Shown: positions 46,905 to 56,124, counted from the stretch's first letter. The stretch is DNA of 64,000 bases from Metallosphaera tengchongensis (GCF_013343295.1 NZ_CP049074.1:2089501-2153500), one strand, 5' to 3'. The notes: generated from the sequence alone by a model not told the origin. Translations and numbers: made by a program.

Positions 46905-47020
46905 ACAGTTCCTTTGACTTCCCTTCCCGCTATTACTTTGTATATGTCCAATTCATTCCACCTGGACAGACTACGCAAAGAAAAACTATGGAAAATTATA
47001 AGGAACTAAGGCAAGGGAAT

Positions 47021-47690
47021 GATTGATAGACTGGTGAAAATATTTGACGAACTGCAAAATAGCTGAGGAATTGAACAGTGATAGCTTATCAGATAGAATA
47101 AGAAAAAACATATACAACGAAACAGTGAGGCAGTTTATATCCATCCTAGGGGTTAGTACCAGTGACATAAAGGTACAGGTTGAATTAATAAGAGCAAAAG
47201 ACGCATGATCCAGTAAGATACTAGATTGCACCGAGGTAGACTCCACTAAGGCGGTATATAAGGACAATAAAATCTACGTAATTAAAGAGAGGATGGTATG
47301 CGTCCAGAATTTACTCCATGAACTCATCCATTCTTTACAACATCCACAATGGAGCTTAGTAGATGACCTCATAAAAGAAGGTCTAATTGAATTTACATCA
47401 ACTTACTTGTTATATAAAAATAGGACTATCTTGTTTAAGATAAGGAATTAACATTAAACTTTTCGAGTGTTTCCGGTGCACTGTTAATAGACGTTTTACA
47501 CCGTGTTCGATAAGAGAAAGAATAGGATATTCTAAGGGCTATTCTCTATGGGCTACAATTTATAAGGACTATAATTTAACTTTAGATGATTAATTTAATA
47601 TACTTATTTACTTTAAAAGTACGAGATTAGAAGTACAACAATTACTAGAAAATATTAAGAAAAACGGTAGGGTAGGAGACCCATGCGATA
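47021..47690 (+). pseudogene. HEXXH-type zinc metallopeptidase relic
   Basis: Piecewise reading: MIDRLVKIFDELQNS, then EELNSDSLSDRIRKNIYNET, VRQFISILGVSTSDIKVQVE, after a TGA near 47207 AVYKDNKIYVIKERMV, and CVQNLLHELIHSLQHP with the zinc site H-E-L-I-H, followed by IKEGLIEFTSTYLLY, where E would be the third ligand. A further piece (RIGYSKGYSLWATIYKDYN) at 47530-47580 suggests it extended further. A frameshift near 47060, one stop and a shift after 47450 make it inactive. This is a gluzincin-like layout. Confidence 0.55.
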
Positions 47691-48056
47691 TTTTTCACAG
47701 AGAAGAGTTAAAACAGGAATGTAAAAATATAGAGAGCTGCTCTAATTTCATGTTTTTGAACCTAAATAATATGAGCTTTCTCTCGTTCAGTCATGGTTAG
47801 CCTTCTCCACTTTATCCAGTAGTACATCTATTGTTGATGAAACTTAGGGTATTGAGAATGACATTGCGACAAATAACTCCCTTGGGAGCTTCAGTTGGAT
47901 CTTAACCTTTTGAACAACTTCTCAAGGCTCATATCGTGTGGAGAAGACTAAAAGACAATCCATTGGTTTATTTAGCCATGCGCCCGTTTTCAGCTGAGTT
48001 TTATCAAGAACCCCTCGACGTTAGGTTCGTTAGTCCTTAAGAGGGTCAAGAAGACC
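47691..48056. other. No recognisable gene
   Basis: About 365 bp. A short stretch around 47640-47800 may be the end of the metallopeptidase relic (LEVQQLLENIKKNGRVGDP). Beyond that nothing is recognisable. Confidence 0.4.
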
Positions 48057-48096
48057 TCTGACTTCCTCCACTCCACGCGAGGCTTCCCCTACTTTG
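48057..48096 (-). repeat. Solo palindromic unit
   Basis: On the minus strand: ACAAAGTAGGGGAAG, CCTCGC, GTGGAG, TGGAGG, AAGTCAG. The left flank is that of an element left end (compare ACAAAGTAGGGAAAG at 19655-19690) and the right flank that of a right end. No coding sequence between. This is the clearest left/right chimaera. Confidence 0.65.
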
Positions 48097-48171
48097 TAAG
48101 GAGGACCTGCCCCATAGAGCGTGGAGCAGGCCAGAGAACTAGGACGACGGTCTCATTTACCGTCAGCCCCG

Positions 48172-48732
48172 TCAGACGTTTTGGGCCATGAGACTTTTGA
48201 GTGACCCTATCACTCCCTTGACCTCTCCCAAAAACCTCCCCGTCTCCTCAATCCTCCTATATTTGTACGTGACGATCAAGACGTAAGCGTCCTTTAACGC
48301 GGGGTACGGGAGCACCCTTATCGACGAGTTCTCGTCGGTCACATCAAAACCGCTTAACTCCTTACCGAGTACCTTACAGTCCAGCTTCAGTCTGCCCCTC
48401 AACAAGGTCTCTGAACTATGCTCGACGAAGTCGATTTCCCCTAGTCTAAACTCTTTAGTTATCTCCTTGAAGTCGTCGACTGCTTTAACGACGTGGTCCA
48501 GAGAAGGGGCTGAGAAGCTCATGACTCCTGAACTGTTGTTAAACTCTAGGACTACATTGTCCTTGACCCCCGTGAAATTGCCTATCAGGACAGACCCTGG
48601 GCCAGGGGTGGGTAAGTTTTGGAGTGAAAGTCTATAGCCCTTGCTCTGTACCGTACCAATGATATCTCTCAAGTCCAGTATGTAAGGGTAAGAGAACCTT
48701 ACGGTCAACCTATTAATAGACCTTAACTGCAT
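48172..48732 (-). CDS. Unknown 186-aa protein, second gene after HTH regulator
   Basis: A soluble protein with alternating strands (INRLTVRFSYPYILDLRDII, VLIGNFTGVKDNVVLEFNNS) and a C-terminal helix. No family recognised. The frame opens at 48744 but ATG 48732 (MQLRSINRL) is a more likely start. No promoter is seen, and the HTH gene ends only 76 bp upstream on the same strand, so the two are probably co-transcribed and the protein might be under its control. Confidence 0.5.
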   Translation of the reverse strand: MQLRSINRLTVRFSYPYILDLRDIIGTVQSKGYRLSLQNLPTPGPGSVLIGNFTGVKDNVVLEFNNSSGVMSFSAPSLDHVVKAVDDFKEITKEFRLGEIDFVEHSSETLLRGRLKLDCKVLGKELSGFDVTDENSSIRVLPYPALKDAYVLIVTYKYRRIEETGRFLGEVKGVIGSLKSLMAQNV

Positions 48733-48808
48733 AGCCCCGTACACCTACTTGTACAGTCGTCACATTGTTCCCCGTCTAGACTTCCTCTACCTTTAGTTCA
48801 GGTGTCCC

Positions 48809-49114
48809 CTAGTACCCTGTAACCCTTCTTTTCTCCTTATTAAGGAACTCCATATACTCGTATAACAAGTCCTCGATAAATGAGATTGCCCTTACCTTGT
48901 CTTTTTCATAAAATAGGTCCAATAACTTGACCTTATTTTCGTCGTCTATGTCCTTCACCATCTCCCATATCCAGTGGTATATTGCCCCCCTACTTATCCC
49001 TATTATCTTCGCTATTTCTGAAAGTTGCACGTTGTTCTCGTTAAGGAGAATGTCCACTATCCTCACGCAGTCAACTTTCGTGAGGAACTTCCCGAAGTCT
49101 TCCCCAAATGTCAT
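48809..49114 (-). CDS. Helix-turn-helix transcriptional regulator
   Basis: A 101-aa protein. LSEIAKIIGISRGAIYHWIW (about residues 33-52) is a clear helix-turn-helix, followed by a charged C-terminal helix with DLFYEKDKVR and EYMEFLNKEKRR. Such small archaeal regulators usually bind their own promoter. The frame is open to 49192 but the extension is derived from a transposon end; the ATG at 49114 lies 26 nt after the minus-strand TATA box TTTATAATG (49135-49143). A near-palindromic GTATAC lies between TATA box and start. The gene ends before the 186-aa protein gene. Confidence 0.7.
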   Translation of the reverse strand: MTFGEDFGKFLTKVDCVRIVDILLNENNVQLSEIAKIIGISRGAIYHWIWEMVKDIDDENKVKLLDLFYEKDKVRAISFIEDLLYEYMEFLNKEKRRVTGY

Positions 49115-49134
49115 ATGTATACCTATAGTACACA

Positions 49135-49143
49135 CATTATAAA
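49135..49143 (-). promoter_or_regulatory. TATA box of HTH regulator gene
   Basis: Minus-strand TTTATAATG centred 26 nt before the ATG at 49114. A transposon right-end hairpin (49162-49191) ends less than 20 bp upstream of it. Confidence 0.6.
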
Positions 49144-49161
49144 CACTCTCGCACACACAAG

Positions 49162-49245
49162 CTGACTTCCTCCCCTTAGGGGTTCCCTTCATCGGTCCGT
49201 AGTTACATCTATGGGGGGCAGTAGAGAGGCCTAGGGATCTCTCTC
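49162..49245 (-). pseudogene. tnpB type-B tail with right-end hairpin
   Basis: On the minus strand a short stretch (CCTCTCTACTGCCCCCCATA, GATGTAACTACGGACCGATG) equals the tail of type-B tnpB and is followed by a hairpin ACCCCTAAGGGG, GAGGAAGTCAG (49162-49191). No more of the gene is present. Confidence 0.6.
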
Positions 49246-49324
49246 CATTATAAAAAGCTTCTACCCGGCCCTAAATCGCGAGTCCTCCTGTTGTTAGATG
49301 GGTAGGACTATTTTTATACGTATA
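49246..49324. other. Short intergenic stretch
   Basis: Contains TTTTTATACGTATATTG at 49312-49328, very like the promoter and start region of vapB at 2081-2110, supporting the reading of the following remnant as a vapB relic. Confidence 0.4.
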
Positions 49325-49440
49325 TTGAGGCTAAGGTAACGTTGTGAATTGATACCGAGATTTTAAAGAGGGCTAAAAAGATATCTGAAGATGGAGAAAT
49401 AGGGGATATGATGAGAAGGCAAGGATATATATTGTTTTAA
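49325..49440 (+). pseudogene. vapB: VapB-like antitoxin relic
   Basis: VKVTL, a stop, then IDTEILKRAKKISED, matching the start of the antitoxin at 2109 (KVTLSIDSEILKRAKEI). The start codon is lost and the reading stops after 40 codons. Confidence 0.55.
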
Positions 49441-49719
49441 AATAGAGGACAACTGAGCAACAGACGACGAAGTACTAGGCGAATTAAGGAGAAGTTAGAC
49501 GAGAGCAAACTAATACATGCTTTAGACCAGATACGTGAGTCTAAGCAGAGGATTGAGATAAAGGTTGAAGCTGCCTATATCGTGTTTGAGGACTGCAGTA
49601 AAATGAGGAGCGCCGAAGAGGATGAGATATTGCTAAATGTACAAAAAGAACTTAGGATCCCCGTAAACTATGTCTGCCTAGATAGGGGAGTGGAGGAAAG
49701 AGGAAGAAATTTTGTAATG
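49441..49719 (+). other. Coding-like fragment, unknown
   Basis: In shifted frames: [31 protein letters not shown], then [40 protein letters not shown]. Helix-rich and coding-like, but without a known family. It fuses in frame to tnpB sequence at about 49720, so a 111-codon open frame (49582-49917) is a chimaera, not a gene. Confidence 0.35.
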
Positions 49720-50257
49720 ACTGCAGTTGATATTAACGTGGCTGATGTAGTCATAGGTAAAGACGATAAACAGTATGTTAGGATAACTCGTTTAGAGGAT
49801 GCTCATCACTACAAGAGCTTAGCTGAGGGCTTACAGAGGTATGAGAAGAGTGGAAAGGGAACGACAGGTCTTGGGCTAAACACTTTCACGAGAGGGCTAA
49901 AAACATGCTGGGGGTAGGTAAGTGGATTGCAGAGATGGCTGAGTCGTTTAACGTCTCGTATGCGTTCATAGAGGACCTTACCAAGATAGTTAAGAAGCTA
50001 CCAACCGAGATTGATAAACTCTATCTAATACAGTACTGGATTGAATGGTAAGCTTAAAAACAGGGGCTAAAGGTGTATGTCACCCGTACTCCTCTACTTA
50101 TTGTCCTAATTGCGGTAGTGAGATGGAGGGAGTAAGACATAGATATTTTCATTGTGCTAATTGCAGTTATGAAAACGACCATGATGTTATTCCAATCATG
50201 AACATTTATGGTCTCGACCCTTTCAACTCCCCCTCAGATGTATGTACTAACAGATGA
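49720..50257 (+). pseudogene. tnpB: tnpB relic, type B
   Basis: Pieces in order: [75 protein letters not shown], a frameshifted zinc finger with [20 protein letters not shown] and VIPIMNIYG. About half of the gene is missing and there are shifts. The right-end hairpin after it (50258-50284) is poor: AACTTCCATAAGAAGGAAGTCA. Confidence 0.65.
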
Positions 50258-50341
50258 AGGGAACTTCCATAAGAAGGAAGTCACTGACGGCTTTCAGCTG
50301 ACAGACAACAAACTTTTTATCTCTAAATCTTAAAATATTCT

Positions 50342-51539
50342 ATGAAGATAGGGATCAAGAGCATCGGCCCCATTAGAGAGGCAAATATCGACTTTCATGA
50401 TAAAGTTGTAATAGTTGGTGGGAACTCAACTGGTAAGACTTTTATCTCAACCTTAGTGTACTTTCTCGTAACTCTGCCAACTATGTTAGTTGGACCGCTA
50501 AAGTACAAGTTAGAACCCCCGGCCATTGAGGGAAACAAGGAGGTCTCCCTAGAAGTTCCAGTGAGTTTAAAGGAGTTAATTGAAGAGAACAAAGATATAA
50601 TATCTAAAATAACCAAGGAAGGGTTAAAGTCTGTATTTGGTGTAAACATTAAAGATTTAATAAGGTTTCAAGATAATGAAGGCGTCGTAGAGAACGATAA
50701 GATCAAGATTGTCTTGGCCGGGGACGACGTTGATGTTGAAACTAAAATAGATGAGACAGAGAACTTTGACGTCGCAGTAGTGAAGATCTCTACTGGCCTT
50801 CAGCCCTATAGCAGCACAAGCAGTCCAGAGGGTAAAATAGTGGTCATCACTGGGGAAAAAGTAAAGGAGTGCCTTGAAAACACATTAGCGTACCATTTCT
50901 TAGTGAAGTTCCTTATGGATCCCTCTTATTACCCTGTGGCATATTTAAGCACCGAAAGGATAGCCTCAGCGTTTTATTTACCTAACCTGAATAAGCTAAT
51001 TTTGCCCCCAGTTTCCGCAAGCTTAAGTAAACCCTTAATCGCTGATTTCTTAAAATATATAACTCCTGGCGTCAAGTTTGAGCTATTCGGTCATGAAGTG
51101 GAGGTAAACAAGGACTCCTTAATTAGGGTGTCTAAGGAGGGGAGAGGTTAACCCTTCTTTAGTGTCTACTGGAATATACCAATTCACACCAGTCGAGTTA
51201 GCTCTGAGAAACCCTATACTTAAGAGTGTCATAATAGAGGAACCTGAAATAAACTTACATGTCGACGCACAAATTGAAGTGGCAAAAAGGTTAGCTACAG
51301 AGAGCACTAAGAGGCTGGTTATAACTACCCATAGCGAGTGGATACCAATGTTCGTAGCTAAGAAAATGGTCGGCAGAACTGGAGGTTTAAGGATCTACGA
51401 GGTCGTCGACGGTGTGCTTGAAGAGAGAAAGGTAGATGAGGAAGGTTTTGTGGAGACCTTCAAGACGATCTTTCCAAAGGCAAATAAAGGAATGGAGGAG
51501 TTGCTACAGGAGGAGGGCAAGCTCAGTGAAATTAAATGA
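50342..51539 (+). pseudogene. AAA ATPase (OLD/ABC-type) with one frameshift
   Basis: Two adjacent frames make one ATPase of about 400 aa. The first (50342-51151) has Walker A GGNSTGKT near residue 28 after KIGIKSIGPIREANIDF, the start of OLD/RecF-like ATPases. The second (51162-51539, open from about 51145) has Walker B SVIIEEPEINLH and the H-loop TTHSEW. The junction is at GGAGGGGAGAGGTTAACC, where one base change would restore VSKEGRG to VNPSLVSTG. OLD-type ATPases act with TOPRIM or other nucleases. Could be a sequencing error in a G-run, so the gene may be functional. The downstream partner is truncated. Confidence 0.65.
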
Positions 51540-51657
51540 ATTTATGAGTATTGGGGATGGAGTCTTATGTATAAAATATGATAAGCTCTGTAGAGGGCAG
51601 AAAAAGAGCGTTTACGCCGTGATAAGCAGTTTCAGTGAGAGAATTAAGTTTACATAA
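51526..51657 (+). pseudogene. Truncated gene after AAA ATPase
   Basis: A reading from GTG 51526 overlaps the end of the ATPase: VKLNEFMSIGDGVLCIKYDK, LCRGQKKSVYAVISSFSERI, then a stop at 51655 coinciding with the start of an IS607-type remnant. It is probably the first 43 codons of the ATPase's partner gene, cut by the transposon piece. The identity of the partner cannot be told. Confidence 0.4.
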
Positions 51658-51895
51658 CTCCATATTGATACCTTACACGACAGAAGAGGTCTTACCCCAG
51701 ATGTGGGTATGTATCCCGAAAGGGAGTAAGATAACTTGAGATGTGCGGGTTCCCCCACTTAGGTGGTATACCGTCTAGGAGGGTCGGGGTTATCTTAATG
51801 GGGCGGAGGAGGAAGGAGAACCCGCTCGACCCCCGTGACAAGGGTTGAGGGTTGATATCAAATTATATGAGATCCGATGAGACCTAAACCCCAGG
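51658..51895 (+). pseudogene. tnpB 3' remnant of IS607-type element
   Basis: Matches the 3' part of the intact tnpB at 55860-56137: ACCCCAGATGTGGGTATGTA, GGTGGTATACCGTCTAGG and GATGAGACCTAAACCCC at the right end. Internal deletions and shifts. Confidence 0.6.
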
Positions 51896-51930
51896 AGCTT
51901 AGAGCTTTCGAAGTACATGAGTTTGACAAG

Positions 51931-52088
51931 AGGAGGACAAACCTTCCCTTTAGGGGGTGGAAAAAGTATTTTAAGTTTAAAACGCTCCCTGCAGATGAGG
52001 CTCTACACCTCTCCACTGCTTCTAAGAAAGTTCCGAATTGGTGGAACTAACGACCCGCAGAAGGGGATTCTCGTCCTTTAGGACTGAC
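51931..52088 (+). mobile_element. About 160-bp internally deleted IS605-type derivative
   Basis: Begins with a left-end type hairpin (GGAGGACAAACC, TTCCCTTTAGGGGGTGG, then AAAAAGTATTTTAAG, a TATA-like box) and ends with a partial right-end type hairpin (TCTCGTCC, TTTA, GGACTGACA). There is no tnpB between. Looks like a MITE-like deletion derivative. The right end is weak, so the extent is uncertain. Confidence 0.4.
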
Positions 52089-52103
52089 AAACCAGTAAGA
52101 AAT

Positions 52104-53363
52104 TTACACTAACTTGTCTTCGCCCAGCAACCACTTCCACATTGGTATAGCCTTAATCCCTTCTATCTCATCCTCATAGTCCCATGTTATTATTGTAGCG
52201 TTGTCAACCTTGAGCTCAGACTTAGCCTCAATGATTGCCTTGACTTCCCTATCCTCCACCTTATCTGTAGCATACGTCACTTGAATTAGAGCTATGGGAC
52301 TGAAGTTCTTAGCTACTACAAAATCCACCTCTCTCTTTCCCTTCCAGTAAAACACTTCTCTATACCCTCTCCTCAGAAGCTCTATGTATACTAAATTCTC
52401 CATTGCGTTGGATATTGAAAATTCGTAGCCTAAAGCCGTCGGATAACCGGTGTCAATTATGTATAATTTTTTCGGATTGGCTTTCCTCTTCCTCTCGCTT
52501 TTCTCAAACTCTTCTACAAAGAAGGAAAAGTAAGTCTCTTTAGCCCTATTGAAGAGCTCGATGACTGTCTCCTTCCCTATCTTAATCCCTAAGCTTCTCA
52601 TGTACTCATAGACCTTATTGATGGTCGTCGGTCTAGCGTAATTTGATATTAAATAGCTAGCAAAAAGTGAAGCAATATCAGCTTTAACTGTAGAGAAGTC
52701 CCTTACTATAATTGAATCAAAATAGGATTTCAACAGCCTTATCTTCTCGTTATTCTCATTCTCAAGAACTACAGCTGGATAGGAGCCGTAATACAGGTAC
52801 TCCCTTAGAAACGACAATATTTTGCCTCTTTCAAAGGTATATTCAATTAGCCTATTATACTCGAAACTCTTAAATCTTAAAAATTCCTTGAAGGAGAGCG
52901 GAAAAACTTCATAGTTTACGCTCCTCCCCCTCAACTCTTCGGCGATCCTTAAGGGAGTTAGTAGCGATGAAGAACCAGAGAGGAAGACTGTGGAACTAGT
53001 CCTTTTCCTAAACCAACTTCCATAGTTTTCAAGTTTTTGGACTTCATCTAGAAAAATATATCTGGGCTGTTTTCCGGTCAGTTCCACAAAAACAGTCAAA
53101 ATCTTATCTAAGTCCTCTACCTTAGAGCCCTTTAATCTATAGTCTTCAAAATCAACGTAAAGTATCTCGTCATGAGATGCTAGACCCCTCTTCATTATAT
53201 CTTGAATTGTCTGATATAAAGTGAATGTTTTACCGCTTCTTCTACCGCCAGTCACGGTTATTATGTAGTCTTTATCTAAAGGGAGTGAAACGTCTCTCCT
53301 TATGACGTTTGGGAGAGGTGAGGTGAGCCATTCCGCGATATAGCTCCTTAACCTTTCTTCCAC
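52104..53363 (-). CDS. Archaeal ATPase with DUF4143-type C-terminal domain
   Basis: A 419-aa protein. Walker A GGRRSGKTF and Walker B RYIFLDEVQKL are in the N-terminal AAA domain; SGSSS after it is sensor 1. The C-terminal domain has ELLRRGYREVFYWKGKREVD, FVVAK, the E..GKREVDF motif of DUF4143, related to the PD-(D/E)XK fold. These proteins are abundant and mobile in archaea; function unknown. The frame is open to a TTG at 53462. A TATA-like CTTATTAATAC (minus, about 53385-53395) lies 26 nt before GTG 53363 and inside the longer reading, which supports the shorter start. Adjacent to a similar ATPase disrupted by IS607. Confidence 0.8.
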   Translation of the reverse strand: MEERLRSYIAEWLTSPLPNVIRRDVSLPLDKDYIITVTGGRRSGKTFTLYQTIQDIMKRGLASHDEILYVDFEDYRLKGSKVEDLDKILTVFVELTGKQPRYIFLDEVQKLENYGSWFRKRTSSTVFLSGSSSLLTPLRIAEELRGRSVNYEVFPLSFKEFLRFKSFEYNRLIEYTFERGKILSFLREYLYYGSYPAVVLENENNEKIRLLKSYFDSIIVRDFSTVKADIASLFASYLISNYARPTTINKVYEYMRSLGIKIGKETVIELFNRAKETYFSFFVEEFEKSERKRKANPKKLYIIDTGYPTALGYEFSISNAMENLVYIELLRRGYREVFYWKGKREVDFVVAKNFSPIALIQVTYATDKVEDREVKAIIEAKSELKVDNATIITWDYEDEIEGIKAIPMWKWLLGEDKLV

Positions 53364-53693
53364 AACAATACAGTAGGAAGTTTGTATTAATAAGTCTGTT
53401 TCTGACCAGTTTAACGTTAAAACTGGTCTCTCATAGACCATATTTTTATATAAAAAGAACAATTAATATAAAATAATTTTATATCATGTTAAATAATTTT
53501 CATATATTGCAAAGATATGGCTCCCATGAGTGTACTCGACAAAGTTTGCATCCTTTGGTCGACTTATCCCTTGATAACTTTGTTTTGCTCTATCGTCGTG
53601 GGTTACTTCCCTTCTCATATAGTGACAAATTTTTCACGTTTAGCTTTCAAGCCCTGCTCATAGGCTTATATAAGGAAATTTTTAAATGGGAAT

Positions 53694-53960
53694 ATGATAG
53701 GGGAAATAGTCCAGAGAAAGGTAGATGAGAAGGGAAGAGTTTACACCCCTGAGTATAGGTCAAAAAGAGTGTACTTAGTTAACTTAGGCAATGGATATTT
53801 TATAACGGATAATGAGGAGTTAGCAGAGGCTGTGAGCGAAAGAGCATCAAGCTTCTTCAATGAGGAGTTCTTAAGGTTAGTTACTGAGCTGGACCTCGGT
53901 AATATTCATGAAAAAGCGGAGGAGGAGCTGTCTAGGAGGTTAATGAAAAGCCTAGGCTGA
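53694..53960 (+). CDS. AbrB-like DNA-binding protein / antitoxin
   Basis: An 88-aa protein. MIGEIVQRKVDEKGRVYTPE resembles the swapped-hairpin AbrB/MazE N-terminal domain (V-D-x-K-G-R-V-x-I-P), although the later positions are less typical; the C-terminal half is a charged helix (EEFLRLVTELDLGNIHEKAE). In archaea such proteins are often antitoxins for VapC, but no toxin gene follows. The start is supported by CTTATATAAG (53665-53674) 24 nt upstream. It lies between two ATPase genes, divergent from one. Confidence 0.65.
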   Translation: MIGEIVQRKVDEKGRVYTPEYRSKRVYLVNLGNGYFITDNEELAEAVSERASSFFNEEFLRLVTELDLGNIHEKAEEELSRRLMKSLG

Positions 53961-54263
53961 ATTAAATGGAGGAATAGTACTTCTTACACACAGATATTTT
54001 GGTATCTAAACAGTTCGTGAACATTAAGGAACCATTTGTACTAAGTTCAATCTCCGCTATTGAACTAACTTCTGACCCCGAGATTATTACCTCTACAAGG
54101 TCACTCTCTTGAAACCTTTTCCTCATGACCTCTAGGATCCTCGGAAAGGGCTGTCTGAGGTACCTTATCTTCTGGAACTCGTCCATAATCATTACAACGC
54201 CCTTGTCCTGCAGTTTCCGTTAACTCATAAAATTTATATTAGTTAATACTAACATACTATACA

Positions 54264-54848
54264 ATGCTGAGACCAAAGGAGGTATGCGAAAGACTGGGAA
54301 TATCCTACGCTACGCTGTGGAATTACGTCAAACAGGGTAAGATAAAGCCCATCATTCTAGAGAGCGGTAAATGGAGGTTCAGAGAAGAAGACGTAGAAAG
54401 ACTCATGGGGGTAGTAAAAAAGAAGAAAGTAGTCCTTTACGCTAGAGTATCCTCAGACACTCAGAAAGACGACCTAGCTAAACAGGTAGCTTATCTGCAG
54501 GGGAGGGTGGAGGAATACGACCTTACGATCACAGACATAGGTTCAGGGTTAAACATGAAAAGGAAGGGGTTCAAAAGACTACTGAAGATGATCCTCAACA
54601 ACGAGGTCTCTAAAGTCGTCGTTGCGTATAAGGACAGGCTAGTGAGGTTCGGCTTCGAAATACTGGAGGAAGTGTGTAGAACACACAACTGCGAGATAGA
54701 GGTGCTAGAGGAAGAGGATAAGGCACCAGAACAGGAGCTGGTTGAGGACTTAATCACTGTCCTTGTGTCCTTCAGCGGGAAACTGTACGGGATGAGGAGC
54801 CATAAGTACGAGAAGGTGAAGAAGTGTGTTGAAGAGCTTAAGGATTGA
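54264..54848 (+). CDS. tnpA: IS607-family serine recombinase (TnpA)
   Basis: A 194-aa protein. An N-terminal MerR-like helix-turn-helix (LRPKEVCERLGISYATLWNY, 2-21) is followed by a small serine-recombinase domain: VVLYARVSS with R61 and catalytic S63, then AYKDRLVRFGF with R125 and R128. This domain order is diagnostic of IS607 transposases, which integrate and excise through a circular intermediate. The upstream 45 bp contain AT-rich sequence TTTATATTAGTTAATAC that can serve as the promoter. It overlaps tnpB by 23 bp. It appears functional. A decayed copy is at 59639-59880. Confidence 0.92.
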   Translation: MLRPKEVCERLGISYATLWNYVKQGKIKPIILESGKWRFREEDVERLMGVVKKKKVVLYARVSSDTQKDDLAKQVAYLQGRVEEYDLTITDIGSGLNMKRKGFKRLLKMILNNEVSKVVVAYKDRLVRFGFEILEEVCRTHNCEIEVLEEEDKAPEQELVEDLITVLVSFSGKLYGMRSHKYEKVKKCVEELKD

Positions 54849-56124
54849 CAACTTCACGCCACCAGAGGAGTCAATCTACTTGACCTACGCCATAAAGAAC
54901 GAGAGGAGGGAAGAGACACTCCTCTTGATGACGGAGTACAAGAAACTGTTAGACAAGGCATTAGACTACTTGTGGAATAAGACAAGGATAGAAGTAAAGA
55001 GCACCACAGACAAAAGGGGAAGACATAACAAAAAGGTAAAAGTAACCCTGCCAAAAAAGAAAGAGGTATATAAGGAGTTTAGGGATCAGTTAGAAAAAGT
55101 GAACTTACTAGCTTCTCATTATGTTGACAAGGCTATAAACGATGCTTTTTCGATCTTGAAGTCGTGGAGGAAGAGGGTGTTAAAGGGTAGGGCATCCCTA
55201 AGAAAGCCTAGGGTGAAGAAACCTTATGTTAGGATAAAGTCTACGCTCAGGAAAGTTATTAATGAAGAGGTTAGGATAACTGTAAAACCTTACGAATACT
55301 TGACCTTTTCTTGGAGGAATACATGGTTCAAGGGCAGGGTTAAGGGTTTGGAGTTAGGCGAGCCAGTAATAAAGGATGATAAAGTGTATCTACCCTTCCG
55401 TTATAGAGTCCAACCACAGACCCCTTTAAACTTCTTGGCAATTGACTCAAACCTCTTCACTTTGGACGCATATGATGGCGAGAAGTTCGTGACTTTCTCG
55501 CTCAAACAGCTATACTCCCTGAAGTACGGTATGGCAAAGAAGAGAGGTAAGGTGCAGTCCTTCGCGTCAAAGCGTGGAAAGAAGGGAAAAGAGCTCTCGA
55601 GGAAGTACTCCCACCGCGAGAGGGATAGGGTCATGGACTACGTGCATAAGTTCGTAAACGTGTTGCTAGAGCTATACCCCTTTACCACCTTCGTGGTTGA
55701 GAGACTGGACAAACAGAACATGTTTAAGGACGCAAGCAACGCGTTGTCTAGGAAGGTCTCGAGGACTGTGTGGAGGACTATACACAACGTGTTAAAGTAT
55801 AAGGCTCCACTCCACGGGTCACGCGTGGTTGAGGTCAACCCATACCTCACCTCGAGGTCTTGCCCCAGATGTGGGCATGTATCCCGAAAGGTCGGCAAGA
55901 CCTTCACCTGTGAGAGGTGTGGGTTTACACTGGACAGACAGTTGAATGCATCCTTGAATATCTACCTGAGAATGTGCGGGTTATCCCATCTAGACGGTAT
56001 TCCGTCTAAGTGGGTCGGGGTTACCCCGCTAATGGGGCGGAGGAGGATGAAGGCTGGAAACCCGCTCGACTCCCGTGAAGCCCAAGGGTTGAGGGTTCAT
56101 ATCAAGTTATATGAGTTCCAATGA
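54826..56124 (+). CDS. tnpB: TnpB RNA-guided endonuclease of IS607-type element
   Basis: A 432-aa intact TnpB. The RuvC-like triad can be placed at D207 (FLAIDSNL), E292 (FVVERLD) and D370 (TLDRQLNASLNI), with the zinc finger C346, C349, C362 and C365 (CPRCG, CERCG) between the last two. The N-terminal wedge/REC part covers residues 1-200. TnpB is a nuclease guided by a transposon-end RNA, ancestral to Cas12. The guide RNA would be encoded in the 3' part of the gene and the right end, with the guide starting just after 56137. It overlaps tnpA by 23 bp; the first codons (ATG 54826) may be replaced by a later start. Confidence 0.92.
   Translation: MLKSLRIDNFTPPEESIYLTYAIKNERREETLLLMTEYKKLLDKALDYLWNKTRIEVKSTTDKRGRHNKKVKVTLPKKKEVYKEFRDQLEKVNLLASHYVDKAINDAFSILKSWRKRVLKGRASLRKPRVKKPYVRIKSTLRKVINEEVRITVKPYEYLTFSWRNTWFKGRVKGLELGEPVIKDDKVYLPFRYRVQPQTPLNFLAIDSNLFTLDAYDGEKFVTFSLKQLYSLKYGMAKKRGKVQSFASKRGKKGKELSRKYSHRERDRVMDYVHKFVNVLLELYPFTTFVVERLDKQNMFKDASNALSRKVSRTVWRTIHNVLKYKAPLHGSRVVEVNPYLTSRSCPRCGHVSRKVGKTFTCERCGFTLDRQLNASLNIYLRMCGLSHLDGIPSKWVGVTPLMGRRRMKAGNPLDSREAQGLRVHIKLYEFQ

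Noticed and set aside
49582-49917. 111-codon open frame as a gene
   Set aside because: It is a chimaera: an unidentified fragment fused in frame with tnpB sequence (VDINVADVV to DAHHYKS).
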